A DNA stretch of 64,000 nucleotides from the NCBI GenBank assembly GCA_030407315.1, contig JALQPE010001873.1:1-64000 (forward strand). Reading direction: 5' to 3'. Below the pieces are notes generated by a model. It saw only the letters and a list, made by a program, of their open reading frames with translations, searched no databases and was not told the origin of the DNA. Made by a program: the position numbers and the translations under genes. Within the stretch, counting starts at the first letter, position 1, and each line of letters begins with the position of its first letter. This document shows positions 46,502 through 58,015 of this stretch, in pieces. Source of the stretch: Asparagopsis taxiformis. Its lineage: Eukaryota; Rhodophyta; Florideophyceae; Bonnemaisoniales; Bonnemaisoniaceae.

Positions 46502-47446
46502 CTAGTTTACCGACGACGTTTCGGAGTCGTCGGTGGTGTCTAAGGCGTCGGCGACATCTTGAGCCGTTACGGTAGATCCGTTACATTCTAAAATGTCTTG
46601 CCTTACTGGGCCCCTATTGGGATGAATTTCGTCATCGGCGAACGCAACCATGCGTGTAGAAGGATTTGGCCGTTGTAGAACGGTTTTAGGGTAATCCCTT
46701 TTTCGGTTGAACCGATTGGTCTGGCGCTGTTGGCGGCGTATAACCTGTTCCGGTTCTTGCTGATAAGCGTAGTTCGCAAAGGCGAAGTAAGTTCCCACAG
46801 AGGGCGGTAGGTAAGGGCAAGTGTACAACACATGCCCCGGTTGGCGACAGCCAGAGCATCTCCAAGTAACTGCCCCTTCAGGGATCATAGTCCCAGCAAG
46901 CTTGAGATGTTCTCCCGTTAGGGTAGGGGCCTGCATTGGCGCGCCCATTGGGTTCCCGGTAGGGGAAGGTAAGGTCGGCGGCGGGGTCCGCGGTATCACA
47001 GCCGGTTCTCCGGGTACGGTAGCGAGCAACGCTTTGCGTTTACGATCCGCGATTTCCCGAGTAGGGTACGCCTTAGGTTTCGCGGGTAGCGATGCTCGTA
47101 AAGAGTCCCCGAGTCCTTTAGTAAGGTTACGGACAGCAAGGAAATCTTCTCCGCCACTGCGGCCTATAGTCACCTTGACGGTGTGCTTAACCTCTGGGCG
47201 TAGGCCCTTGAGGTAGTAGTTGACCAAGTCTCTTTCCGAGAAGACGTTCGCACACAGGAGGGCAGCGTCCTGCAGTCTGTCTGCGTACATAGCTTCATCT
47301 TCATCCGGGCCTTGCCGAATACGCGTCACCGCATCATAGGCGTCCGCCAAGACGTTGTCCGTCGCGTAGCGAGCCAGAAGGGCATTTACGGCTTGAGGCC
47401 AAGTGATCTGCTGGTGCAGGTGGTTGAGAAGCTTGCGCTTTCGCGC
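46502..47446 (-). pseudogene. gag: gag, copy 2, 5' part removed
   Basis: It keeps the capsid region (TWPQAVNALLARYATDNVLA; RIRQGPDEDEAMYADRLQ) and the CCHC knuckle CSGCRQPGHVLYTC near 46822-46863, clean to its stop at 46502. It aligns with copy 1 gag from 37866 to 36940. Upstream of ARKRKLL the sequence changes abruptly to a CACTA terminus, so roughly the first half of gag is missing. Confidence 0.85.
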
Positions 47447-48680
47447 CACTACTGTGTCTGAAATCGGGCCTGGGGCAGTACTGTACGACAGTAAAATTTA
47501 CTGCCTGAGGCAGTAAAATTTAGTACTCTAAAAATATAAATTAATGCTCTAGTTGCCGGCAGTACAGTGCACTGCCCGGAGGCCGTGGCCATGTGCTGCC
47601 GACGGCAGTAGAAAGTACTGCCTGGATGTATGACGTGAGGCAGTGGTGGGAGGCAGTGATAGTTGCTGGATTTAGATTGTCTTTCTGGCAGTGATTTGTG
47701 CTACATTGGCCTGTAAAATAAATTAGTATATTGTGCTGACTTGGGCAGCACGGGGAGGGAGTAAAATATGCTGTCCAGGAATATGGCCCACGGCAATACT
47801 GTTTGGTGGCGTGGGATGCACCGTGTGGCAGTAGAAGCTAGTGTTTCCGGCAGCGTGCTGTGCTGGCTGCGGGCCCGAATGACGGCAGCACATTTTGCTA
47901 TATTTAGGTAGTGCCCTGATGTACTGTATGATACTGCCTGCAGGTCATGGCAGAGGCAGAGAAATGTACTGTATTCTATTATTGGACAAAGCAGTAATTT
48001 CTGCTGCTGTGTGGTGCTGCTTTTTTTGTACTTACAGGTAGTGACAAGTCTATGTTCTGGCAGTAGAGTAATGCAGTGGAATATGATGACAGCAGACATG
48101 CTTCGAGGCTGTGTATTCTACTGCCTGTGGAAGCGAGTAGGGACAGTAAATTATGATGTCTGACGAAATGTGTGAAAGCAATGAAATGAGGTGCTGATAG
48201 TCTCTGGGAAAAGCTGCCTGATAGTACTGCTTTATGATACGAAAAGTGCTACCGTACCGTGCTACTTGCCGTGGTGGAAAGTGCTGCCGTGCTCTACTAC
48301 TTGCGTATGTGTAAATCACTGCCACGCTGTACTGCTCCAGGATATGTGAATTGCTGCCCCACAGCACTACAAAAAGTAGTAGATTTTGATTTATTATAGA
48401 GCTGTCCAGATCAGCGTAAAGTACTGTCTGATAGTGTTGTACTCGACAGGGGCATAGGACAGTACCAGTTACTGCCTGTGGCAGTGCAGTGTACTACCTG
48501 GAAATGCTACCTGTGGTAGTACATTTCACTACCTGGAACTAGTGCTTGAGAGAGTACAATTTACTGCCGGGAAGTCTATACTGAACCAGTAAATTGTAGT
48601 GCCTGGCGGTACTGACTCGGACAGAACGGGAAAGTAGTAGAATATGATGCCTAGGGTAATACTTTCTAGTGCCTACAATT
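47447..48680. mobile_element. End of a second CACTA-like transposon
   Basis: It begins CACTACTGTGTCTGAAATCG, close to the first element's CACTACGGTGTTGAGAAT, directly after interrupted gag sequence. It continues with subterminal repeats (ACAGTAAAATTTACTG, GGCAGTAAAATTTA, many CTGCC..GGCAGT copies) that thin out to about 48660. No matching TAGTG end was found before the next recognisable module, so the other half is lost or rearranged. No genes are visible in it. Confidence 0.65.
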
Positions 48681-49075
48681 GATGTTCAGGACGATAGAAT
48701 CAGGTGGAAATGCCATTCCAGCCGCATGTTCAGGAATCTGGCTACGAAATGTCGGGCAGAATGGAGTATCTCTCTCATCTGTGTTTTCGGAAGTGGACGC
48801 GGACGTCCAGTCTCTCTAGTACGGGTCCTAGTCGGCCCCGAGATTTACTAGAACAAATGAACGTCCGCGTCCAAAAAAATAAAAAATTTTTGGATGCGGA
48901 CGTCCACTTTCTCTAGTACATATGGCGGAATACTAGGACCCGACATCCAGTATACAATATATCAGCGAAAACCGGGAGGGAAGAAATTACAGCGGATGGT
49001 AAATTCAGGGCCCATATCGGACCGTATTTTATTCTCTCATTTACGAAACTGCTCGTATACAATACGTCTCTCTAG
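48681..49075. other. Palindrome-rich fragment related to the G-rich module end
   Basis: At 48788 TGTGTTTTCGGAAGTGGACG and the following CGGACGTCCAGTCTCTCTAG match the reverse of the module terminus (compare 50205 onward). A second copy runs the opposite way (GGATGCGGACGTCCAC, near 48893). Between them GAACGTCCGCGTCC pairs with GGATGCGGACGTCC. No gene. Confidence 0.55.
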
Positions 49076-49225
49076 AATAGGGAATACATATCTGGTCAGA
49101 ATAGGAAATAAATACCCGGTTAGAATAGGAAATACGTATCCAGCCAGAATACGGAATATGTATCCAGCCAGAATACGAAATACGTATCCAGCCAGAATAT
49201 GAAATACGTATCCAGCCGGAATACA
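49076..49225. repeat. 24-bp minisatellite
   Basis: About seven tandem units of GAATACGAAATACGTATCCAGCCA with small changes. Because the unit is a multiple of three, it yields repetitive open frames on both strands (for example SGWIRISY on the minus strand); I read these as a by-product of the repeat. Confidence 0.85.
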
Positions 49226-50199
49226 AAATACCTGTCAGCATATCGTCGATCACCCATCTCCCTCACTATCGCGTTCTCCCTACCATCCGAACGCCATGCA
49301 CCACGATTCGCACATACTTCAAGAACCCTCACGACCTTGATTACAAAAAATCCGCTCCTTCCCAATACCATCCCCGCTTTCCTCGACACCACCCCGCCCA
49401 TTAAATCATCAAGACATCAAACACGAACATGGTCAGCAAAATCTTACACCACTTGAAACCCACTCTCACTTCTATCGTATGCCCAAAATATACACATACC
49501 AGAAACACCTCGCAGCTTCATTCCCCATCTTCCTACACCCCTTCTTCACTCTCCTTCAGTCCTGCCGTTCCTGCTTCACCACTCCTGCATCACATACAAA
49601 ACATCAACCCCAACAGTCAGATTCAAAAGCAACGCTTACCACGACAGATATCCTAGAAACTCCCTTACTTACCTCTCATCCATCCTACACACAATACAAA
49701 CCATGATCCAAAAACCTTGCAATGAATAATAATCATAGTCAGCAGTCCATATCTTCGCAAAGCACATCTTGGCACTCAATGAAACTTACCTTCCGTCATC
49801 AACATTCCTGCATCATCTATACAACATCAGAATCAACCACAACAGTCAGACTCAAAACCAACCTTCCCTCGCAGCATACTTTCAAAACTTCACGTACCTC
49901 TCTTCCATCCTCCGCTCAATTACCACCATGATCAACAGGCTTCCAATAAAAATATCGCATCAACGGAAATAGTCAAACTCAAAACCCACGCTTACCTCCA
50001 TGGATACCCTCGAGGGTAGAGGATGGAACGAAGGTACGTGCGCGAATCTTGATCAAGATTCGCACACGTACAAAGCAAAGGCGGTCAAAGAATCTCAGTC
50101 GGTGATGAGGGGAGAGTGGAGCCTGCGGCGTCGACCGGACAGCTTTCTGCGTCCGCTTAAGTCTTGCTGTGCATACTCGAAATCATCGCCGGCAGTGAG
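49226..50199. other. Gene-free low-complexity stretch
   Basis: C/A-rich sequence with degenerate repeats near 49617, 49845 and 49971 (CAGATTCAAAAGCAACGCTT and relatives). A perfect 22-bp palindrome lies at 50042-50063, with half-sites GCGAATCTTGA / TCAAGATTCGC. No gene is supported. Confidence 0.5.
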
Positions 50200-51773
50200 C
50201 GTCTGTGTTCTCGGAAATGGACGCGGACGTCCACAACCTCTAGTACACCTAGTATTACTAGGCGGACGTCCATGTTCTCCAGTATTTTTGGATGTCCGCC
50301 TAGAACCGGACGTCCATGCGGTCTAGTACGTCTAGTATTACTAGGACGACATTCATTGTTTCTAGTAACCACGGATGTCCCCCTCGGGATGGACTTCCGC
50401 CATGTCTATGTCCAACCTAGGACGGGCGCCGGTTCAGAAATTCAAAAATTCGACCCCAGAATTTCTGCCGCCGTGCTCGACATGGATGTCCCGCATCCAT
50501 CACGGCGACCCACTCTATTTTCCTGTCGGTCGACTCCTCCAATTTCGTCCTTTAATTTTTTCATCCTCGTCGCTCACAACCCCCTTCCTGTTGGTGCTCA
50601 CCTCCCCCCTTACTGTACCTCAAACACCCCCAATACCACTCTAGCACGCCATTTTCAGATACCTATCCCCGCTTCCACGGTGCACACCTCCATTCCATAC
50701 CTACTTTTCCTGCTCTACCGTACAGATTTCGTATAACCAGTCCTCATACTACCTCAGAATAGGGCAAAACACCCCCTATCTCCTCGACATGCTCTCCCCC
50801 CATCACCTTTGAAACGTATTGTTCTTCAGTACCCTCTCTCCTCTACCTCAACCCCTCTCCTTCGCCCTCTACACCAAACTTCCCCTGCAGCTTACTCTTC
50901 CAAACCTCTCACTCCCCATCCCGTACCCGACCTGCTCCACCCCTCCCTCCCTCAGCTGCCCATGCCCCCCACGCCATCCGCATCTTCGATACCGTATAAC
51001 ACCACCACCACACCGGCCCACGCTCCCGCACTGCGGGGTGGCTCCCCCGCCGTATCCCAGAAACCTCCCCGCTCTGAACACATATCAACCCCCCCTTCGC
51101 ACCCTTCCTCCCACTCCCCTCCCTCCCCAAATACAATAACCCCTTCTTCTCCATCACATCCCCACTCCCACAGCCGAACAGACGCCACCCCCACCCTCCC
51201 CCCTCTTTCTACTCACTTTCCTAAAACCCCCCTCCTCGGCGCCTTCAACCGCCCCCTCCTACGGTCCCACCTAAACACTCCTCCGCCCTCACTACCCCAA
51301 CACCCGCAGCGTCTCCCCAATCCCCATAATATGCTTGTCGGCACTCCTCTCCGAGTCACACTCCAATCTAAACCCACTCCGTACATTGCACCTCCCCTGT
51401 ACCATCCCAAGATTCCATCCCCCCACAGAACACATCCTCATACCACAGAAGAATTTTCTTCCTCTCATACCTCATCCTTAAAACCTCCATCTGCTCCATG
51501 TAAATTTCGATGAAAATATTTTCTCTACTATGCAATCTCAAACATGTATGAGCCTATGCCTTTCCGCTTTTGTCAACCCTGAATATTGGTACTCATGTAT
51601 TCATAAAATAGGGCACCCACATCCCTATCCCGTTCTGCAATCTTTACAAACCACTAGACGCATACTCCACAACTATACAACAAACACTACTCGCTATTTC
51701 AGACGACGCGGTACACAAGTAGCGTAGTCTCAACCTTCCGTGCAGCCTTCCCTGATGCGTACAAGTGCGAAAG
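50200..51773 (-). repeat. G-rich module, inverted copy D
   Basis: The reverse complement matches copies A-C from the CGTCTGTG terminus at 50200 through the palindrome cluster and the purine-rich region to CCCTGATGCGTACAAGTG (51750-51773). Similarity is high but with many indels. Pro-rich open frames such as 50809-51513 are the counterpart of those in the other copies and are not called as genes. Confidence 0.85.
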
Positions 51774-52385
51774 ACGTCTAGACTACTACTACTACGATAT
51801 AGTTATCAGAAGTGAGTGCGGGAATTTTCGGCACAGGAGATGCTGGGCCACCAAATTGATTTTTCGGAATTTTAGAATTTCTGGGCGGCCAGCAATGCAA
51901 TCGAGCTGGACATCTACCGGACGTCCATTTCAGGTTGGTCGTGAGAGAGTGGGCGGGACCATGATGAAACAAGGACCAAGACCTGTCCCTGGCGTATTGA
52001 GCCTGAAATTCGACCCGTCGTGAGACGTGGTTTTTGCCTTACAGTTGGTGCTTATAGAAGCCAGTGATAGCCCCGATCGGGGCGGCGGCCGGTTCCGGCT
52101 ACAGTTGGTGCTTAACAGACGCCAGTGATAGCCCCCGATCAGGGCTGGCGGTCGGTTCCTTGGGCCGTTGTGGCCAAATTAGACACCCTGATTTGAATTA
52201 AAATTTGGGCTATTCTCAAAAACATGCACATGTGGACATGTGTTTGAGATGGGGGTGTGCCGTACGGCACAATCGACCGCCGAAATCGATGTTTTTTTGC
52301 AAATATTTTTTCTGCCCGAAATTGTAGAATTTCTGGTCTGGCCAGCAATGCATCTGAGCTGGACATTCCCCATGTCCAGTGGCCG
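51774..52385 (-). repeat. Inverted truncated and complete palindrome blocks beside copy D
   Basis: This is the tail of the block array in reverse: a truncated block (51840-51935), the GC-rich CCCCGATCGGGG inverted repeats, and one complete block with the 16-bp palindrome at 52256-52271 and the CAAAAACATG hairpin (52218-52247, altered). It ends within GGACATTCCCCATGTCC near 52385. Confidence 0.8.
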
Positions 52386-52728
52386 TCCGGATGTCGCTCA
52401 CCTGGTAAGCGTGATGCACCGTGACAACCTATGTGACTGCAGTCACAGCCGCCATGGCGGCGTGTGGTGACAAGTACAACACTCAAAGACAGGGAATCAC
52501 AATCTTTTTAAAAATTTTTCTCTACCACGTATCCGTCACACTTATTACCTACACCGGTTACGGGTTTCAAGAAACCTTTCCAGTGCTGTGTACCCGTATA
52601 CTCTCTGTTCCGTTCGATATCAACCAGTGTTCCTCACGAAAGAGTGCAAACGTCACGAGATACGTCGTCAAATTTGACTGTCTCGCCGAGCGGTCGCCAT
52701 CCTGTACCGAATTTCCACTCATTCCATT
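52386..52728. other. Short upstream region with two adjacent perfect palindromes
   Basis: TGTGACTGCAGTCACA (52432-52447) is followed at once by GCCGCCATGGCGGC (52448-52461), both perfect. The remainder is the presumed 5' region of the gene beginning at 52729. No other feature was recognised. Confidence 0.55.
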
Positions 52729-54227
52729 ATGACGAATAAGCGCAGGCGCAGCAGCAATCCGATCGTTGACGACGCAACTGTGCCAATTCTGCGCGAACCC
52801 GCTAGCCCTTGGGAGGATTCTAGTGACATGGTACCATCGCGTCGAAACGTAGGTCGCGCCGCCCGCGAAACTACTCTCGCTGGCAAGAGACTTCCTCCGC
52901 CTCTTGCTGGATTTGTGTTCGCCCACTCAAGTTTCGCAGACTTTAGACTTGACGGACAAGCCGGGAGGTTTCACATACGCGGACCTTGGCGCTTGGGTTG
53001 CGCAGGGCACGGAAGAACAATTTCTGGCGCTGCAAGGTCGACTCAGCATGGCCTTCAGCGGTCGTTCGAAGAATGCTGGAGTCGAGGCGGATGTTGCCGA
53101 AATCGTCATGGCAGAGATGAACGTTGAGCGAGCCAAGCAGATTGTTTCGTCTGGCATTACCATTGCCGAGTTTTCAAGACAGGATGAGCGTATCGGGCAA
53201 TGGGTTGAGCACTGCATCCTTTCTGGATCGTGCCGCAGACCTTCCTTATTGGATGTAACATGCTTTCCTTCGCCACTACAGGCGGCCGCAGCAGGGGGGA
53301 CGTGGAACCAGCGCCTTCGTTCTTGCTCCACCACCGGAGACGTTCGAGGTATTGATGTATTTCCAAGCGTTTGTCTATCATCCGAAATCACAACAAGAAC
53401 CTGCCGCGTCGCCGAATAGGCGACGCGGCCGAAGAGGGGAACGAAGCCGCACGCGTCCCAGCCCATCGAAAAGCACTAATCGGCTTGTTACGTGGTTCAA
53501 GTTTTATACATGCTTGGACCGATGTGGCCTTCGCCGCAAAGTTTTCCAGCTTCGAAGAGTTGATGGCGCCGTACATCATTTCTCGCAGTGAGCATTGGTT
53601 TGACGTGCTCGATGAAGGTCTATTCGCACCGATGGAGCAAAGCTAGATCTCTACCACGACAAAGCTCCCCTATCTCATCCTGATGATATGGTGGAAAAGT
53701 AGAGACAAGAACCAGTGCGCAGCACAGTGCATTTAGTGACCTTGTGAGGAAGTTCTTCGACCGGTTGCAGTTTCTTATCGTCAATCCGACCCTGTACACC
53801 TGGCCGGAGTCCGACCGCTGGGGGCGCTGGAAATATACTTGTCAAGCGGAAATCCGGACAAGCTGCCAGCGTACTTTGACACCCTCGACGAAGACGTTAT
53901 GGCTGTCCTCCGCCCGGCACCTCAAGCCGCGGACGCAGAAAAGGTCCCCAAGCCGGTTGATGACACTCCCACTCGTCGCAACACAGACAGAGGGAGAGGT
54001 TTGGTTCCGTCGACAAGACACACAACCAGGCTTCAACTTGGACCTGGGAGGACCAGTCTTACTGCCCCAGGGCCGTCTCCCCCGTCACCGTCACCCCATG
54101 CGACAGAAGAGCAGGAAAGTGAGGGCAGGCTCTCGCAAAGGACTTTCTTTCGAAAATGAGTCAGTATTGCCGGGTGTACGACGTCCCTTTCGAAGATTTG
54201 GTCAGTGCCGACGAGAGCCGAGTGTAG
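52729..54227 (+). pseudogene. Broken gene of unknown function, possibly N-terminal part of the SET gene
   Basis: ATG 52729 starts MTNKRRRSSNPIVDDATVPI, basic and nuclear-signal-like. The frame shifts near 52905 into a good helical stretch (DKPGGFTYADLGAWVAQGTE; DVAEIVMAEMNVERAKQIVS; GITIAEFSRQDERIGQWVEH), shifts again near 53280 and 53375 (HRKALIGLLRGSSFIHAWTD; FEELMAPYIISRSEHWFDVL), stops at 53646, and resumes (LPAYFDTLDEDVMAVL; MSQYCRVYDVPFEDLV) to TAG at 54225-54227. That stop overlaps TGTAGG, the apparent left edge of the next element, so the gene seems to be cut by an insertion. Family unknown. It is on the same strand as the SET-domain gene that follows that element. Confidence 0.45.
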
Positions 54228-54845
54228 GACCAGCCGGGATGGCGATCGCTAAGGGAGTTCTAGAATTGCAGCCGTGTCAGGGCGAGGTGAACCGTAACGC
54301 GCTGGTTGAACTTGCGTTCGCGCGTCGCTCGGTCGCGCTGGCGAACGGGTGGTACAACGGCGGAACGCGTAGGGAACGATCGCAACACGGGATTCGCGGG
54401 CCGGCGCAAGCCGTGATCTCAGGGTGAGATCACCGAGTAAACTCGAGCACAACGCGATCCACACAGGGGTCGTAAATCCCTGGCCTAGTGGCGTGCGACG
54501 CAACGCGCGCTATCGCGGTGCGACGCGGTTCGACGATCGGTTATGCGCAGCGCGCACGCGAACGTCGGCGATCGTGAGCAACCCGCACGCAACGTTTCGA
54601 CGCAATCGGTCCTCGCGATTCGCCAAACGCTTAACTCGTAGCTGCGAAGATGCTGGCTGTTTATTGGTAAGGTGCGAAGCTGAACGACCATTAATAGCTA
54701 ACTACTAAGGACAGGTTGTCCTTTGCGCGGCCGGCCGGCGGCCGCTCGCTCGCGCACGCAAAAAAGGGAAATATTTGGGAAAAAGACTTTCGTCATAAAA
54801 AAACCCAAAAAGGGAAAATAAGGGAATTTCGCAAAAGGCGCTACA
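54223..54845 (+). repeat. Possible left LTR of a GC-rich element
   Basis: It begins TGTAGGACC and ends GGCGCTACA; two bases later comes TGGCGCC, the start of many retroelement primer-binding sites. The first nine bases equal those of the putative gypsy LTR (TGTAGGACC). A matching right LTR was not found between 58016 and 59453, so this is tentative. Confidence 0.35.
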
Positions 54846-55187
54846 CGTGGCGCCAAGCTCGCAATCGTACGCGTTCGCGCAAGCGCGCCGTGACACGTAA
54901 TTGTATCGCCACGCGTACGCTCGCTTACTAACTAACTAAACGCGGATGCACGCGGACTCAACGCGACGCATCGCCCCGACCCGCGCGCGCACTTGCAACA
55001 TAAATTGCACCACACTCCCCCCGACTAACATCACAGCGCGTCCTCGCGCGTCATCTCTTTCCTCACGTGCTTTTCCGTTTCCTTCGTTCTTCTCTTTTCG
55101 TCTGCAGCCTCTTCTCTTTTGTTCCATCTCCTTCTTCCTTCTCTCTTGCCACCCGCGTTCGCCGTCATCCTTGCCGATTCACACACT
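54846..55187. other. Leader before the GC-rich coiled-coil gene
   Basis: GC-rich then pyrimidine-rich, with no supported gene. An open frame through it is continuous with the gene frame but lacks protein-like composition. Confidence 0.35.
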
Positions 55188-58015
55188 ATGGCGAACGATG
55201 GCGATACCCTTCCGAGCTGGCTGCGGGCCAGCATCCCTTCCGGCGAAACGCTGCGACGCCGCTACGCACTCCGCCTGCCGCTTTGCGCTTTGCTTCGCCT
55301 GCGCCTGCGAGCCCCGAGAGCCCGTTCTATCTTTCATGGCTCAGGCTTCATCCGCGAGCGCCCCGGTTGGCGCTACGACGAGTGCGCATAACACGGACGG
55401 CGCTGGCGCATCGCCCGGTATCGACGCGACAGTGGACTTGACTGCGGCTCCCGCATCCGCGTCTGGGAGTCGCACGAACGTCGGCGTGCCTTTGCGGTCC
55501 ATTCCTGCTCCTTCGTCTGTTTCTCTTCCTTCTGCTGCGCAACACGTACCCGCCGTCGCCCCGCGTGCGCGCTACGAAGACCCTTCTGCCTTCCGTTTCC
55601 TTCCGCGCGCGATGCCGACTTGGACTGAGTTAGGCCGTGTTCAATACTTTCCGCGGCGTTTCCAGTGGGCGCGCATCGCCGACGTCAACCGCTACGCGGT
55701 GCTGCCCGGTCATAAAAACGCGCAGGCCGTGTGGGACGCGCGGCGTGAAGCGGCCCTGTGCGATCTAGCCGTACCCACTAATCTTCCATGCGATGCCTAT
55801 TTCCTCGAGGACGCAGCGGACGAGCGGCTTGTGCGTCATCTGGCGCGGCTCCGAACGATGCGACGCGACGAATTTGCGCATCTTGACCCGTGGGCGGCGG
55901 CGCCTAGCGCCGGCTTCTTGTTGGACGGAGTGTCCCCTGGAACGACATCGAACAAGAAGGAGAAGTCAGTGTACCGTGGTTCGTTGACGCGGAGATGCGT
56001 GCCGAAGCGCGCCGCGAGTTACGCACGCGCCGTTCCGCCGGTTACTTCGTCACGTATCGCGACGCGGAGTTTCGCGAGTTCCCCGATGATCGCGTCGGCG
56101 CTTTCTTTCCGCGCTACGATCCGCGCGACTGGCCGGAGGCGCCAGAGTCTCTTTCCGTCCCTTGCCTTGTGTCTTCCACTATGCGCCGTCCGTTCTCCTG
56201 GCCTTGACGTCCCCGTGGAGACGCGTTCTTATTTCTGGGCCGTTGCCCTTAGCGAGTGGGTCGTCATGGTGGCCTGCGCGTGGCTCCATGTCGCGTTCGT
56301 CGAGCGGCGCATTGTTCGCTTGAGCGACAGACTCGTGGCTGGTATCGAGAGCGTCGGCGCTGCGGCGGTCGTTCGTGGCGGCACGTATTCGGTTGCGCAT
56401 TTGGAGAGTCTTCTGACGGAGCATCGCGCATGTCCTTGGGACGAGACGCCTGTCTTCGACGTCGCCCCGGGTGTGGACTTTAACGAGGGTGGCCAGTGGT
56501 TGCCTTGGAGCGCAGAACGCGGCGTGATAGACTGGCGCACGGCGCGCTCGGGGTTCATCGTCATACCGAAATTCCGCACTTGTTGTTGAAGTCGCCACGT
56601 AACCCGTCGCGCAGCGCTTTCGCGCACTTGGAGGCGGGTGACGTTTTGACCGTGGATGCCGTCTTGTCGGCCTATCCTCCCAACGAGTTGCATGTGATGC
56701 GCGCAACTAATTCGCGCGAGTACGCGCAATACCTCGGCATGGCTGCGTTATTGGCCGTCGAGCGCCGGCGTTTCCGCGACGGGCGCTATTCGTTATTCTC
56801 TGAGTCGCCTCGGCCTCCTGTTGACATTACTCAGTTGGACGCAGCGCTACGGGCAGAGTACGTCAAGGTTTATAACGAACTGCAGGAGTTGAAGAAGTCC
56901 ATTCCAAGCCAAGACAACGCTAACGCGTCGGGTGGTGCGAGCGCGAGCGCGGCGGTTGGTAGCGTCGCGGCGTCGAGCGCGGTCGCGGTTATTGATCCGG
57001 CGGAGGCGCCGGCGGCGGTGGACGGCGAAGACGTCGTCGCGTTAGCGGATTCAACGGGTGCGGCCAACTTGCGGGCACAAATCTCGTCTGCTGAGCAAAA
57101 CCGCGACGAGGCGCTTTCGCGTGTGACGTCGGTCGCCCAAGCTCGAGACGAAGCCCTGGGACGCCTTGACGTGGCTATCAAGGCCCGCGACGAGGCGATT
57201 AAGGCTCGCGACGATTCGAACGAGGCGCGCGACGAGGCCGTGTCATTTACGCGAGACTCGCGAGGCGCTGGCTGCGTCCGAGGCGCGCGAGGCCGCGCTG
57301 AAGCGTAAGGTCGACGAAGACGCCGTGCGCATCGAGCGCATGCATAAGGATATCGGCGTAATGCAAGGTCGTGCGGCGAAACAGGAGAAGGAGGTTGAAG
57401 GTGGTCGCGAAGCGTTGGCGGCCCTTCAGTCTCGTTACGATTCCGTCGGTTCAGCGCAGGAGGCCGCGCAGCGTGCGTTGGCCGAGGTCGAATCGAATTT
57501 GGAGGCGGAGAGGGGTCGGTTGGCGCTCGAATCGCCGCTGTTCGTGACGGGTATCGCGCTCGGGAGAGGGAGACTGTCCGTCGGGTTCAGGAAACTATCG
57601 AACGCGCTCACCGTATGGGCTCGGCGTTAAATGACGTCGTCAATTTCATGCAGCGTTCTCCTGCGGGTTCTGCCGATGAAAGGGAGTCGACTGGCGCGAC
57701 GCAGTCGGAGAGCGGGTTGCGCGCAGATGCGACGCGTGGCGCGACGGGAAGCGTTGGTTCGGGTCGTGGCGGGGCGCGTCCCATGACGCGTTCGCGTGCA
57801 GCGGCGAGTTCCGCGGGTCGCGCAAGACGTACGGGTATCCCTCCACTCCGGATCGGCGTACACGACGGGCGCGTCGTTCGGGTGTTAAATTCCGAGCGGC
57901 GACGCGGTCACAGGCAGATACGGCTTCAAGCCGTGCTCGTTCGCGCGGTGCGGCAGCCAGTTCGTCGAACCGCGCTTCGCGTCGAGACGACGACACGCGC
58001 GCGCCTCCGTCTTAG
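55188..58015 (+). pseudogene. Long Ala/Arg-rich coiled-coil protein of a GC-rich mobile element (frameshifted)
   Basis: ATG 55188 begins MANDGDTLPSWLRASIPSGE. A shift leads to a Ser/Ala-rich region (from 55336, MAQASSASAPVGATTSAHNT), then a folded-looking part (RYEDPSAFRFLPRAMPTWTE; VQYFPRRFQWARIADVNRYA). Shifts near 55935, 56195 and 56540 join YFVTYRDAEFREFPDDRVGA, WVVMVACAWLHVAFVERRIV and AHLEAGDVLTVDAVLSAYPP. The last third is a long coiled coil with RDEA repeats (57090-57540) and a basic RS-rich tail to TAG 58015. It is far richer in GC than its surroundings. The layout (folded N-part, coiled coil, basic tail) recalls the antisense protein at 40275 and retroelement structural proteins, but no enzyme follows it. 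Confidence 0.5.

Larger units (their letters stand above)
40275..47446 (-). mobile_element. Ty3/gypsy chromodomain-type retroelement, copy 2 (gag cut by a second CACTA-like element)
   Basis: Right to left: truncated gag (47446-46502), protease, RT, RNase H, integrase, a long Pro/Ser/Arg-rich linker, a chromodomain, and the antisense gene, then the shared LTR. The gag and protease regions are very close to copy 1. It carries a ~28 bp deletion, several stops and frameshifts and is presumably inactive. The 5' part is missing because the sequence switches to CACTACTGTG.. at 47447. Confidence 0.85.
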
